DNA of 6,143 nucleotides, from the NCBI GenBank assembly GCA_023426345.1, contig JAFAAX010000141.1:1-6143 (forward strand), given 5' to 3'. Below are positions 1-6,064 of this stretch, one piece after another. How positions within the stretch are numbered: position 1 is the first letter of the stretch; each line of letters starts with the position of its first letter. Made by a program: the position numbers and the translations under genes. The stretch comes from Actinomycetes bacterium. GTDB lineage: Bacteria > Actinomycetota > Actinomycetes > Actinomycetales > Actinomycetaceae. The notes under the pieces were generated by a model. It saw only the letters and a program-made list of their open reading frames with translations. It searched no databases and was not told the origin of the DNA.

Positions 1-73
1 CCCCCCTCCCGCTGTCTGTCCGCCAGCAGGTAGGTTGGGACCCGGATGTGCAGGGGACGCCGCGGGGAGGGGC

Positions 74-79
74 TACACT
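74..79 (+). promoter_or_regulatory. Possible -10 promoter element TACACT
   Basis: TACACT fits the TANNNT pattern of actinobacterial housekeeping promoters and stands out as an AT-containing island in very GC-rich DNA. It would place transcription start near base 86, leaving a leader of roughly 45 nt before the GTG at 131. No good -35 hexamer lies at the usual distance: the nearest TTG-like sequence, TTGGGA at 35-40, is too far away. The call therefore rests on the -10 alone. Confidence 0.35.
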
Positions 80-116
80 TGTCTCCCCCGGTACGTCGTC
101 GTCCCGGGAACCGCTT

Positions 117-125
117 GAGAGGGAG
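117..125 (+). promoter_or_regulatory. Ribosome binding site for the ABC ATPase gene
   Basis: The purine run GAGAGGGAG ends 5 nt before the GTG at 131 and is the only SD-like sequence near it. It supports the GTG as the true start, as does the protein, which begins directly with the usual first beta strand of an ABC domain (MKLELEGITKVFG). Confidence 0.65.
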
Positions 126-130
126 CCGGT

Positions 131-1687
131 GTGAAACTGGAGTTGGAGGGGATCACCAAGGTCTTCGGACCGCTGGTGGCCAACGACCACATCGACCTGG
201 TCGTCGAACCAGGAGAGATCCACGCGTTGCTGGGTGAGAACGGCGCCGGCAAGTCGACGCTGATGAACGTCCTGTACGGGCTCTACCAGCCCGACGGCGG
301 GCGGATCCTCATCGACGGGGCGCCCCGGTCCTTCGCGGGACCGGGGGACGCGGTGGCCGCGGGCATCGGCATGGTGCACCAGCACTTCATGCTGGTGCCC
401 GTCTTCACGGTCGCCGAGTCCGTGGCCCTGGGCTACGAGCCCGCGGGCCTCGGCGGCGTCATCGACAAGTCGGCGGCGGCCGCCAAGGTCACGGAGCTGT
501 CGGAGCGGTTCGGCTTCGACATCGACCCCGATGCCGTCATCGAGGACCTGCCGGTCGGCGCCCAGCAGCGCGTCGAGATCATCAAGGCGCTGTCGCGCGA
601 CGCGAAGGTCCTCATCCTGGATGAGCCGACCGCCGTGCTCACGCCGCAGGAGACCGACGAGCTCATCGAGATCATGCGCCAGCTCGCCGCCGCGGGGACG
701 TCGATCGTGTTCATCACCCACAAGCTGCGCGAGGTCCGCGCCGTCGCCGACACGATCACCGTCATCCGCCGCGGCAAGGTGGTCGGGCAGGCGAGCCCGC
801 AGGACTCCGAGACGGACCTGGCCTCGATGATGGTCGGGCGCTCCGTGGGGCTGGGCGTCACCAAGGGCGAGGCCCGCCCCGGCGAGCCGAAGCTGTCCTA
901 CCGGGGGGTCTCCGTGCTGACGGAGTCCGGGCAGGTGGCCCTCGACCACGTCGACCTGGACGTCCACGCCGGGGAGATCGTGTGCCTGGCCGGCGTCCAG
1001 GGCAACGGCCAGACGGAGCTGTGCGAGGCGACCCTGGGGACGTTGCCGATCAACACCGGCGAGATCGTCTTGGAGGGCGCCGACATCGCGGGACAGACGA
1101 TCCGCCAGCGCCTCGAGCAGGGGCTCGGCTACATCCCCGAGGACCGCTCCGAGGACGGCATGATCGCGGGGTTCTCGATCGCGGAGAACATGATCCTCGA
1201 CCAGTACTACCAGAAGCCGTTCGCCTCCGGCGTCAACATGTCGCCGTCCGCCCTGGAACGGCATGCGGAGACCCTGCGCGAGGAGTTCGACGTCCGCGTG
1301 ACGTCGGTGGACGATCCGATCTCGACGCTGTCGGGCGGCAACCAGCAGAAGGCGATCCTGGCCCGCGAGCTCTCGCGCCCCCTCACCGTCCTGGTCGCCT
1401 CCCAGCCGACCCGCGGACTGGACGTCGGCTCCATCGAGTTCGTCCACTCCCGCATCGTCGCGGAGCGCGACAAGGGGACGGCGGTGCTGGTCGTCTCCAC
1501 CGAGCTCGACGAGGTGTCGGCCCTGGCGGACCGCATCGCCGTCATGTACCGGGGCCGGATCGTCGGCGTGGTCCCCGCCGGCACCCCCCGTGATGTGCTG
1601 GGCCTGATGATGGCCGGCGTCCCCCTGGACGAGGCCCGCGAGCAGGCGGCCGCACATCCCACCACCATCGAGGAGGTCGCTCAGTGA
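131..1687 (+). CDS. Nucleoside ABC transporter, duplicated ATP-binding protein (NupO/YufO-like)
   Basis: This 518-residue protein is the cytoplasmic ATPase that powers the importer formed with the two permeases that follow. It has two ABC domains in one chain. Domain 1 (about 1-240) has an intact Walker A GENGAGKST at 35-43, Q-loop Gln84, Walker B with Asp164-Glu165 in LILDEPTAVLTP, and H-loop His197; its signature is degenerate (LPVGAQQ, 140-146). Domain 2 (about 254-500) has a canonical signature LSGGNQQ at 400-406, but its Walker A is GVQGNGQT (288-295) with Gln294 in place of lysine, and its Walker B reads VLVASQPTRGLD with Ser424-Gln425 in place of Asp-Glu. This asymmetry and the QPTRGLD motif are typical of ATPases paired with BMP-family lipoproteins that take up nucleosides. 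Sugar importers of the RbsA/MglA type are the nearest alternative, but the permeases and the downstream cdd and deoA favour nucleosides. The GTG start has an SD site 5 nt upstream. The stop overlaps the next start by 4 nt. Confidence 0.93.
   Translation: MKLELEGITKVFGPLVANDHIDLVVEPGEIHALLGENGAGKSTLMNVLYGLYQPDGGRILIDGAPRSFAGPGDAVAAGIGMVHQHFMLVPVFTVAESVALGYEPAGLGGVIDKSAAAAKVTELSERFGFDIDPDAVIEDLPVGAQQRVEIIKALSRDAKVLILDEPTAVLTPQETDELIEIMRQLAAAGTSIVFITHKLREVRAVADTITVIRRGKVVGQASPQDSETDLASMMVGRSVGLGVTKGEARPGEPKLSYRGVSVLTESGQVALDHVDLDVHAGEIVCLAGVQGNGQTELCEATLGTLPINTGEIVLEGADIAGQTIRQRLEQGLGYIPEDRSEDGMIAGFSIAENMILDQYYQKPFASGVNMSPSALERHAETLREEFDVRVTSVDDPISTLSGGNQQKAILARELSRPLTVLVASQPTRGLDVGSIEFVHSRIVAERDKGTAVLVVSTELDEVSALADRIAVMYRGRIVGVVPAGTPRDVLGLMMAGVPLDEAREQAAAHPTTIEEVAQ
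1671..1677 (+). promoter_or_regulatory. Ribosome binding site for permease 1
   Basis: AGGAGGT is an almost perfect anti-SD match lying inside the end of the ATPase gene, 6 nt before the GTG at 1684. It decides the start of permease 1 at a GTG that overlaps the ATPase stop (GTGA), giving translational coupling. Confidence 0.75.
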
Positions 1688-2943
1688 GCACGGTCCAGCA
1701 GGCGCCGGCGGAGAACGCCGGCAGCGGGGAGTCGGCGGGGCCCGAGGGCCCCAACTGGGTGACCCGGATCCTCCAGCGGTACTTCAGCCCCTCCGCGGGC
1801 ACCATCGCCGGAGCGATCATCGCCGCGCTGATCATCGGCGCGCTCATCGTCGCCGTCTTCGACGAGGACGTCATCGCCTCCGCCGGATACTTCTTCGCCC
1901 AGCCGGGTGACTTCTTCAGCGCCTTCGGATCGGCGTTCGGCAGCTTCTTCACCGCCCTGTTCCGCGGGGCGATCTTCGACTGGACGCAGCCCAACGCCAC
2001 GCAGGCGATCCGCCCGCTCATGGAGACGCTGACCCGGTCCGTTCCGCTCATCATCGCGGGGCTGGCGATCGCCGTGTCCTTCACGTCGGGCCTGTTCAAC
2101 ATCGGTGTCCAGGGCCAGCTGATCATCGGCGCCACCGTCGCCGGGTTCATCGGCTTCCAGTTCCAGATGCCGATCGTCCTCCACGTCATCGTGGCGGTGC
2201 TGGGGGCGATCCTCGGCGGCGCGCTGTGGGGCTTCATCCCGGGCATCCTCAAGGCGAGGCTGGGGGCGAACGAGGTCATCGTCACGATCATGCTCAACTC
2301 GGTGGCCCTGTTCCTCCTCCAGTTCCTCCTCACCACGCGCCTGTTCACCGGCGAGGGCGGGTACCCGGGCAAGTCCCAGAAGATCGACGCCACGGCCGCG
2401 CTCCCGCGCCTGTTCGGCACCAGCTTCCGCCTCCACTGGGGGCTGATCATCGCGATCGTCGCCGCGATCTTCGTGTGGTGGCTGCTCAAGCGGTCCACGT
2501 TCGGCTTCGAGCTGCGCGCGGCCCGGCCGAACGCCCCCCCCCCCCGCCCCCCCCGGCACAACGTCAACCGCACGCTGATGTACACGCTGATCCTCTCGGG
2601 CGCGCTGGCCGGCCTGGCCGGCACGGCCCCCGTCCTGGGCACGGAGAAGGTCATCACGAACGGCGTCGCCGGGTCCCTCGGCTTCGACGCGATCACGGTG
2701 GCGCTCCTGGGCAAGAACAGCCCGCTCGGGGTCGTCCTGGCGGGCCTGCTGTTCGGGGCGCTGAACGCGGGCGGCGCCCTCATGCAGTCCTCGGCGGGCA
2801 TCCCCGTCGAGATCGTCCAGATCACGCAGGCCGTCATCGTCCTGCTCATCGCCGCCTCGGAGTCGATCCGGCATCGGCGCGCACGGCGGGCCGTCACCGA
2901 GAAGAAGGCCGAGACCGTCGTCACGGAAGGAGCCGCGGCATGA
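1684..2943 (+). CDS. Nucleoside ABC transporter permease 1 (NupP/YufP-like, BPD_transp_2 family)
   Basis: This 419-residue inner-membrane protein should form half of the translocation channel. Residues 1-38 are polar and probably cytoplasmic, and residues 39-58 form the first membrane helix. Further hydrophobic segments lie near 118-136, 140-158, 163-186, 196-217, 251-267, 299-317, 334-360 and 374-393. The segment SFTSGLFNIGVQGQLIIGA (132-150) is the family hallmark and is matched by RSGIINIAIEGQLLFGAF in permease 2. The stretch NVNRTLMYTLILSGALAGLAG is also typical. Between them lies an anomaly: residues 279-292 read ARPNAPPPRPPRH-like sequence where the family has a conserved RA-x-G-x-N-x-x-A-A-x-x-x-G loop, encoded over a C12-G-C8 tract. 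Length and frame are kept. The protein may be damaged, or the bases may be miscalled. It overlaps both neighbours by 4 nt, so the three transport genes are coupled. The role is secure from family and context; the exact substrate range is inferred. Confidence 0.9.
   Translation: MSTVQQAPAENAGSGESAGPEGPNWVTRILQRYFSPSAGTIAGAIIAALIIGALIVAVFDEDVIASAGYFFAQPGDFFSAFGSAFGSFFTALFRGAIFDWTQPNATQAIRPLMETLTRSVPLIIAGLAIAVSFTSGLFNIGVQGQLIIGATVAGFIGFQFQMPIVLHVIVAVLGAILGGALWGFIPGILKARLGANEVIVTIMLNSVALFLLQFLLTTRLFTGEGGYPGKSQKIDATAALPRLFGTSFRLHWGLIIAIVAAIFVWWLLKRSTFGFELRAARPNAPPPRPPRHNVNRTLMYTLILSGALAGLAGTAPVLGTEKVITNGVAGSLGFDAITVALLGKNSPLGVVLAGLLFGALNAGGALMQSSAGIPVEIVQITQAVIVLLIAASESIRHRRARRAVTEKKAETVVTEGAAA
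2534..2554 (+). repeat. Poly-C tract C12-G-C8 inside permease 1
   Basis: Twelve consecutive C (2534-2545), one G, then eight C (2547-2554) encode a proline-rich segment within the cytoplasmic loop of permease 1. Nothing comparable occurs elsewhere in the operon, and the family does not have proline runs here. It is either a base-calling or assembly artefact or a genuine slippage-prone homopolymer. Confidence 0.85.
2927..2932 (+). promoter_or_regulatory. Ribosome binding site for permease 2
   Basis: AAGGAG lies inside the end of permease 1, 7 nt before the ATG at 2940. It selects this ATG over the in-frame upstream start at 2226, which would lie deep inside permease 1. Confidence 0.75.
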
Positions 2944-4226
2944 GCACGCAGACCGCCGCCGTCGTCCCGCCCGCCCGGGCCGAGGCCCGCACGGACATCG
3001 TCGCGCCCATCCAGTGGCGCGACCCGATCGTCGCGGCCCTCATGGCCGTCCTCACCCTGGTCCTCGCCCTGGCCTCCCACGGGCAGTCCCGGATCACCTT
3101 CGCGGGGGCGACCTCGTGGTTCTCGATGGGGGAGATCTCCCTGCCGGCCCAGGTGTCGGGCCTCATCCTCACGCTGGTCGGCGTCGCGGCCACCGCGGTC
3201 ATCTGGATCCGCGCGATGCGCCGCGAGCACGTCTCGGGGTGGTGGCTGGGCCTGGTGGGCGTGGCCTTCGTCGCGGCCTTCCTGCTGTGGACCGTCGCGG
3301 ACAAGAGCTCGGCCGTCCTGCCCGTCGTCTCGCTGCTGGCCGGCGGCCTGATGTTCGCCACGCCCCTGGTGTTCGGCGCCCTGTCGGGCGTCGTGTGCGA
3401 GCGGTCGGGCATCATCAACATCGCGATCGAGGGACAGCTGCTCTTCGGCGCCTTCCTGGGCGCGGTCGTCGCCTCCGCCGCAGGGTCGGCCTGGTGGGGC
3501 CTCATCGGCGCCCCGATCGCCGGCATGCTGCTGGCGGCCCTGCTGGCGCTGTTCACCATCAAGTACCGGGCGGACAACATCGTCATCGGCGTCGTCCTCA
3601 ACATGCTGGCGGTCGGCGTCACCTCGTTCCTGTTCTCGACGGTGCTCAAGAACAACCCGGGCCTCAACCAGTCGCTCAGCCTGCCCAAGATCGGCATCCC
3701 GATCCTCAAGGACCTCCCGATCGTCGGCCCGGTCCTGTTCAACCAGACGATCCTGGTCTACCTGATGTACGTCGCGGTCATCGCCCTGCAGTTCATGGTG
3801 TTCAACTCGCGCTGGGGCCTGCGCATGCGGGCCTGCGGCGAGCACCCCCGCGCCGCCGACACGGTGGGCATCAGGGTCAACCGGATCCGCTGGCAGAACG
3901 TGCTCCTCGGCGGCGCGCTGGCCGGCATGGGCGGCGCGTTCTTCACCATCAACCAGGGCCTGGCGTTCTCCAAGGACATGGCCGCCGGCAACGGCTTCAT
4001 CGCCCTGGCCGCCATGATCCTGGGCCGCTGGAACCCGACGGGCGCGCTGGCCGCGTCCCTGCTGTTCGGCTTCGCGACGAACCTGGGCGCCGTCATGCAG
4101 GCCGTCGGGGCGGACATCCCCTCGCAGTTCCTGCTGATGATCCCGTACCTCGTCACGATCCTGGCCGTGGCCGGGTTCGTCGGCGCCGTGCGCGCCCCCG
4201 CCCAGGAGGGCGTGCCCTACCCGTGA
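2940..4226 (+). CDS. Nucleoside ABC transporter permease 2 (NupQ/YufQ-like, BPD_transp_2 family)
   Basis: This 428-residue inner-membrane protein is the partner of permease 1 in the importer. After a polar start (1-27), hydrophobic segments lie near 28-46, 70-91, 99-119, 126-152, 158-180, 184-206, 213-234, 268-288, 319-336, 353-361, 367-388 and 396-416. Key motifs are the channel-forming RSGIINIAIEGQLLFGAF (155-172) and an intact cytoplasmic loop RACGEHPRAADTVGI (297-311), the segment expected to touch the ATPase. That intact motif is a useful control for the corrupted one in permease 1. The protein is longer than the Bacillus homologue because of extra N-terminal helices; I believe this is usual in actinobacterial versions, from memory. 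The open frame extends upstream to 2226, but the ATG at 2940 has an SD site at 7 nt and overlaps the permease 1 stop (ATGA), so it is the start. No damage is visible. Confidence 0.92.
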   Translation: MSTQTAAVVPPARAEARTDIVAPIQWRDPIVAALMAVLTLVLALASHGQSRITFAGATSWFSMGEISLPAQVSGLILTLVGVAATAVIWIRAMRREHVSGWWLGLVGVAFVAAFLLWTVADKSSAVLPVVSLLAGGLMFATPLVFGALSGVVCERSGIINIAIEGQLLFGAFLGAVVASAAGSAWWGLIGAPIAGMLLAALLALFTIKYRADNIVIGVVLNMLAVGVTSFLFSTVLKNNPGLNQSLSLPKIGIPILKDLPIVGPVLFNQTILVYLMYVAVIALQFMVFNSRWGLRMRACGEHPRAADTVGIRVNRIRWQNVLLGGALAGMGGAFFTINQGLAFSKDMAAGNGFIALAAMILGRWNPTGALAASLLFGFATNLGAVMQAVGADIPSQFLLMIPYLVTILAVAGFVGAVRAPAQEGVPYP

Positions 4227-4245
4227 CGGATGACTGACGAGGACG

Positions 4246-4262
4246 GCCCCGCCGCGCGGGGC
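4246..4262 (+). repeat. Small GC hairpin (7-bp stem)
   Basis: GCCCCGC (4246-4252) and GCGGGGC (4256-4262) are perfect inverted repeats around a 3-nt loop, 20 nt after the permease 2 stop. It lies directly before the larger hairpin. Confidence 0.6.
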
Positions 4263-4263
4263 G

Positions 4264-4298
4264 GCCCCCTCGCGGAACCCTGGGTCCCGGGAGGGGGC
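4264..4298 (+). terminator. Long GC-rich hairpin, possible terminator or attenuator without a T-tract
   Basis: The arms 4264-4280 and 4282-4298 are complementary at 15 of 17 positions around the centre at 4281, with mismatches at the 9th and 13th pairs counted from the base. The outer eight pairs, GCCCCCTC with GAGGGGGC, are perfect. In practice the innermost pairs would open to form the loop. The stem is far more stable than expected by chance, even in GC-rich DNA. The absence of a T-run leaves its function open: it could reduce read-through into cdd and deoA or protect the upstream mRNA end. Confidence 0.45.
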
Positions 4299-4350
4299 GC
4301 CCTCGTCGATGGGGTCGGGACACGACGACGAAAGGACAGTGATCGACCGA

Positions 4351-4761
4351 ATGGACGTCACGGAGCAGACATGGGACCGGCTGCGCGACGCGGCGGTGGC
4401 CGCGATGGGGCGGGCGTACGTCCCGTACTCGCACTACCCGGTGGGCGCGGCGGCGCTGGTCGACGACGGCCGGATCGTCACCGGGTGCAACGTCGAGAAC
4501 GCCGGCTACGGCGTCACGTTGTGCGCCGAGTGCGGGATGGTCTCCGAGCTGATCAACACGGGCGGGGGTCGCCTGGTGGCGTTCACCTGCGTGAACAAGC
4601 TGGGGGAGGCCACCTCGCCGTGCGGGCGATGCCGCCAGCTGCTGTTCGAGCACGGGGGTCGCGATCTGTGGCTGGCCATGCCCAGTGGCATCATGACGAT
4701 GGACCGGGCCCTGCCCGACGGCTTCGGCCCGGCGGACCTGGACGAGATCAAGGAGAAGTGA
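4351..4761 (+). CDS. cdd: Cytidine deaminase
   Basis: This 136-residue zinc enzyme hydrolyses cytidine and deoxycytidine to uridine and deoxyuridine plus ammonia in the cytoplasm. It has the length of the homotetrameric bacterial class. Substrate-binding NVEN is at 47-50. The catalytic CAE motif gives zinc ligand Cys58 and proton-shuttling Glu60, and PCGRCRQ (90-96) supplies zinc ligands Cys91 and Cys94. The phrases VPYS, VGAAALVDDGR, VTGCNVEN and CGRCRQ closely resemble mycobacterial Cdd as I remember it. The start is uncertain. ATG 4351 gives the usual N terminus, but its nearest SD-like sequence (AAAGGA, 4331-4336) is 14 nt away. An in-frame GTG at 4339 is only 2 nt from that site, and ATG 4309 lies at the foot of a strong hairpin. 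It follows the transporter genes after a structured gap and is 4 nt from deoA, whose SD site it contains. Confidence 0.95.
   Translation: MDVTEQTWDRLRDAAVAAMGRAYVPYSHYPVGAAALVDDGRIVTGCNVENAGYGVTLCAECGMVSELINTGGGRLVAFTCVNKLGEATSPCGRCRQLLFEHGGRDLWLAMPSGIMTMDRALPDGFGPADLDEIKEK
4750..4755 (+). promoter_or_regulatory. Ribosome binding site for deoA
   Basis: AAGGAG lies in the last codons of cdd, 10 nt before the ATG at 4766. It supports that start and coupling of deoA translation to cdd. Confidence 0.6.
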
Positions 4762-4765
4762 GCCC

Positions 4766-6064
4766 ATGAGCACCGAACCCTTCGACGCCGTCGACGTCAT
4801 CGCGACCAAGCGCGACGGACACCGGCTGTCCGACGGGCAGATCGACTGGGTGATCGACGCCTACACGCGCGGCGTCGTCGCGGACGAGCAGATGTCCGCC
4901 CTGGCCATGGCCGTCTTCCTCAACGGCATGGACCGCGAGGAGATCGCCCGGTGGACGGCCGCGATGATCGCGTCGGGGGAGCGGATGGACTTCTCCTCCC
5001 TGCCGCGCCCCACGGCGGACAAGCACTCCACGGGCGGCGTCGGCGACAAGATCACGCTGCCGCTGGCGCCCCTGGTCGCCGTCTTCGACGTCGCGGTCCC
5101 CCAGCTGTCGGGGCGAGGGCTCGGCCACACCGGCGGCACGCTGGACAAGCTGGAGTCCATCCCCGGCTGGCGGGCGGACCTCTCCCACGACGAGATCCTG
5201 GCGCAGCTCGGCACCGGCCCGGGCGCCGTCATCTGCGCGGCCGGGCCGGGACTGGCCCCGGCCGACAAGAAGCTCTACGCACTGCGCGACACGACGGGCA
5301 CGGTCGAGTGCGTCCCGCTCATCGCCTCGTCCATCATGTCGAAGAAGATCGCGGAGGGCACCCGCTCCCTGGTCCTCGACGTCAAGGTCGGCTCCGGGGC
5401 CTTCATGAAGACGCAGGAGCGGGCCGAGGAACTGGCCCGCACGATGGTCGATCTGGGCACCGACGCCGGGGTGGACACGGTCGCCCTGCTCACCGACATG
5501 TCGACCCCCTTGGGGCTCACGGTCGGCAACGCGCTGGAGGTCCGCGAGTCGGTCGAGGTCCTGGCCGGGGGCGGCCCCGCGGACGTCGTCGAGCTGACGC
5601 TGGCGCTGGCCCGCGAGATGCTCACGGCCGCGGGCCGACCCGACGCCGACCCGGAGGCCGCGCTCAAGGACGGCCGGGCGATGGACGTCTGGCGCCGGAT
5701 GATCGCCGCCCAGGGCGGCGACCCGGACGCGCCGCTGCCCGTCGCCCGCCACCAGGAGACGCTCACCGCGGAGGGCAGCGGATTCCTCACCCAGATGGAC
5801 GCCCTCAAGATCGGCGTCGCCTCCTGGCGCCTGGGGGCGGGTCGGGCCCGCAAGGAGGACCCGGTGCAGGCGGAGGCCGGCATCGAGCTGCTGGCCAAGC
5901 CCGGGGACCGGGTGGCGGCCGGGCAGCCGCTGCTGCGGCTGCACACCCAGACGCCTGAGCGCCTCGCACGCGCCCGCGAAGCCCTGTCCGGCGCCATCTC
6001 GATCGGCCCGGACGCCCCCGACCTGCCGTCCTCCGTGGTCCTCGGGCGCGTGGACCCGCGATGA
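4766..6064 (+). CDS. deoA: Thymidine phosphorylase (pyrimidine-nucleoside phosphorylase family)
   Basis: This 432-residue cytoplasmic enzyme cleaves thymidine or deoxyuridine with phosphate to the base plus 2-deoxyribose 1-phosphate. It has the full family length with all three parts: an N-terminal helical domain (about 1-70), the central glycosyltransferase-3 type alpha/beta domain (about 75-335), and the C-terminal domain (about 345-425). Phosphate-binding KHSTGGVGDK lies at 86-95. The family signature SGRGLGHTGGTLDKLESI occupies 115-132. Predicted base-binding residues are His87, Arg174 (in YALRD), Ser189 and Lys193 (in SSIMSKK), by correspondence with E. coli DeoA His85, Arg171, Ser186 and Lys190. 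All key residues are present. Family members in Gram-positives can also accept uridine (Pdp), and sequence reading alone cannot exclude that. Its place after cdd fits use of deaminated (deoxy)cytidine. Its stop overlaps the next start (ATGA). Confidence 0.94.
   Translation: MSTEPFDAVDVIATKRDGHRLSDGQIDWVIDAYTRGVVADEQMSALAMAVFLNGMDREEIARWTAAMIASGERMDFSSLPRPTADKHSTGGVGDKITLPLAPLVAVFDVAVPQLSGRGLGHTGGTLDKLESIPGWRADLSHDEILAQLGTGPGAVICAAGPGLAPADKKLYALRDTTGTVECVPLIASSIMSKKIAEGTRSLVLDVKVGSGAFMKTQERAEELARTMVDLGTDAGVDTVALLTDMSTPLGLTVGNALEVRESVEVLAGGGPADVVELTLALAREMLTAAGRPDADPEAALKDGRAMDVWRRMIAAQGGDPDAPLPVARHQETLTAEGSGFLTQMDALKIGVASWRLGAGRARKEDPVQAEAGIELLAKPGDRVAAGQPLLRLHTQTPERLARAREALSGAISIGPDAPDLPSSVVLGRVDPR

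Larger units (their letters stand above)
1..130 (+). promoter_or_regulatory. Non-coding leader of the nucleoside operon
   Basis: No convincing coding sequence is visible here. The frame beginning at base 1 reaches a stop (TAG, 31-33) after ten codons that I do not recognise, so it could be the end of an upstream gene or plain spacer. In related operons the gene for the BMP-family nucleoside-binding lipoprotein often sits just upstream, but no recognisable part of it is present. The stretch contains a possible -10 element (74-79), a short palindrome TCCCGGGA (102-109) of unknown meaning, and the SD site of the first gene. The leader role is inferred from position. Confidence 0.5.
4236..4307 (+). 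promoter_or_regulatory. Structured intercistronic region between transporter and cdd genes
   Basis: The 124-nt gap between permease 2 and cdd holds nested inverted repeats. GACGAGG (4236-4242) can pair with CCTCGTC (4301-4307), enclosing two further hairpins at 4246-4262 and 4264-4298, like a three-way junction. No run of T follows, so a classical intrinsic terminator is not supported. An attenuator, a processing or mRNA-stability element, or a U-less terminator are all possible. It sits exactly where the importer genes end and the catabolic genes begin. Confidence 0.5.

Noticed and set aside
35..40. TTGGGA as a -35 box for the TACACT -10 element
   Set aside because: The spacer would be 33 nt, far beyond the usable 16-19 nt.
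46..237. A 63-residue plus-strand frame across the leader and the start of the ATPase gene
   Set aside because: It has no SD site or family similarity, is Arg/Gly-rich, and overlaps a well-supported gene in another frame.
2226..4226. A longer version of permease 2 starting at 2226
   Set aside because: The added N terminus is the out-of-frame translation of permease 1 (His/Pro/Arg-rich). The ATG at 2940 has an SD site and the usual 4-nt overlap.
1542..4361. A 939-residue open frame on the minus strand opposite the permease genes
   Set aside because: Its translation is low-complexity Arg/Gly/Ala/Asp sequence with no family motifs, as expected of a frame antisense to high-GC genes. The plus-strand proteins are clear family members.
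4230..4769. A plus-strand frame starting just after the permease 2 stop and overlapping cdd
   Set aside because: It has no properly spaced SD (the AGGAGGG at 4204-4210 is 19 nt away), it runs through the hairpins, and its translation turns into Arg/Gly-rich shadow sequence across cdd.
4748..5944. A 398-residue minus-strand open frame opposite deoA, with similar frames around it
   Set aside because: It is composition-driven, rich in Arg, Gly and Gln, and has no recognisable domain. DeoA on the plus strand carries all its catalytic motifs.
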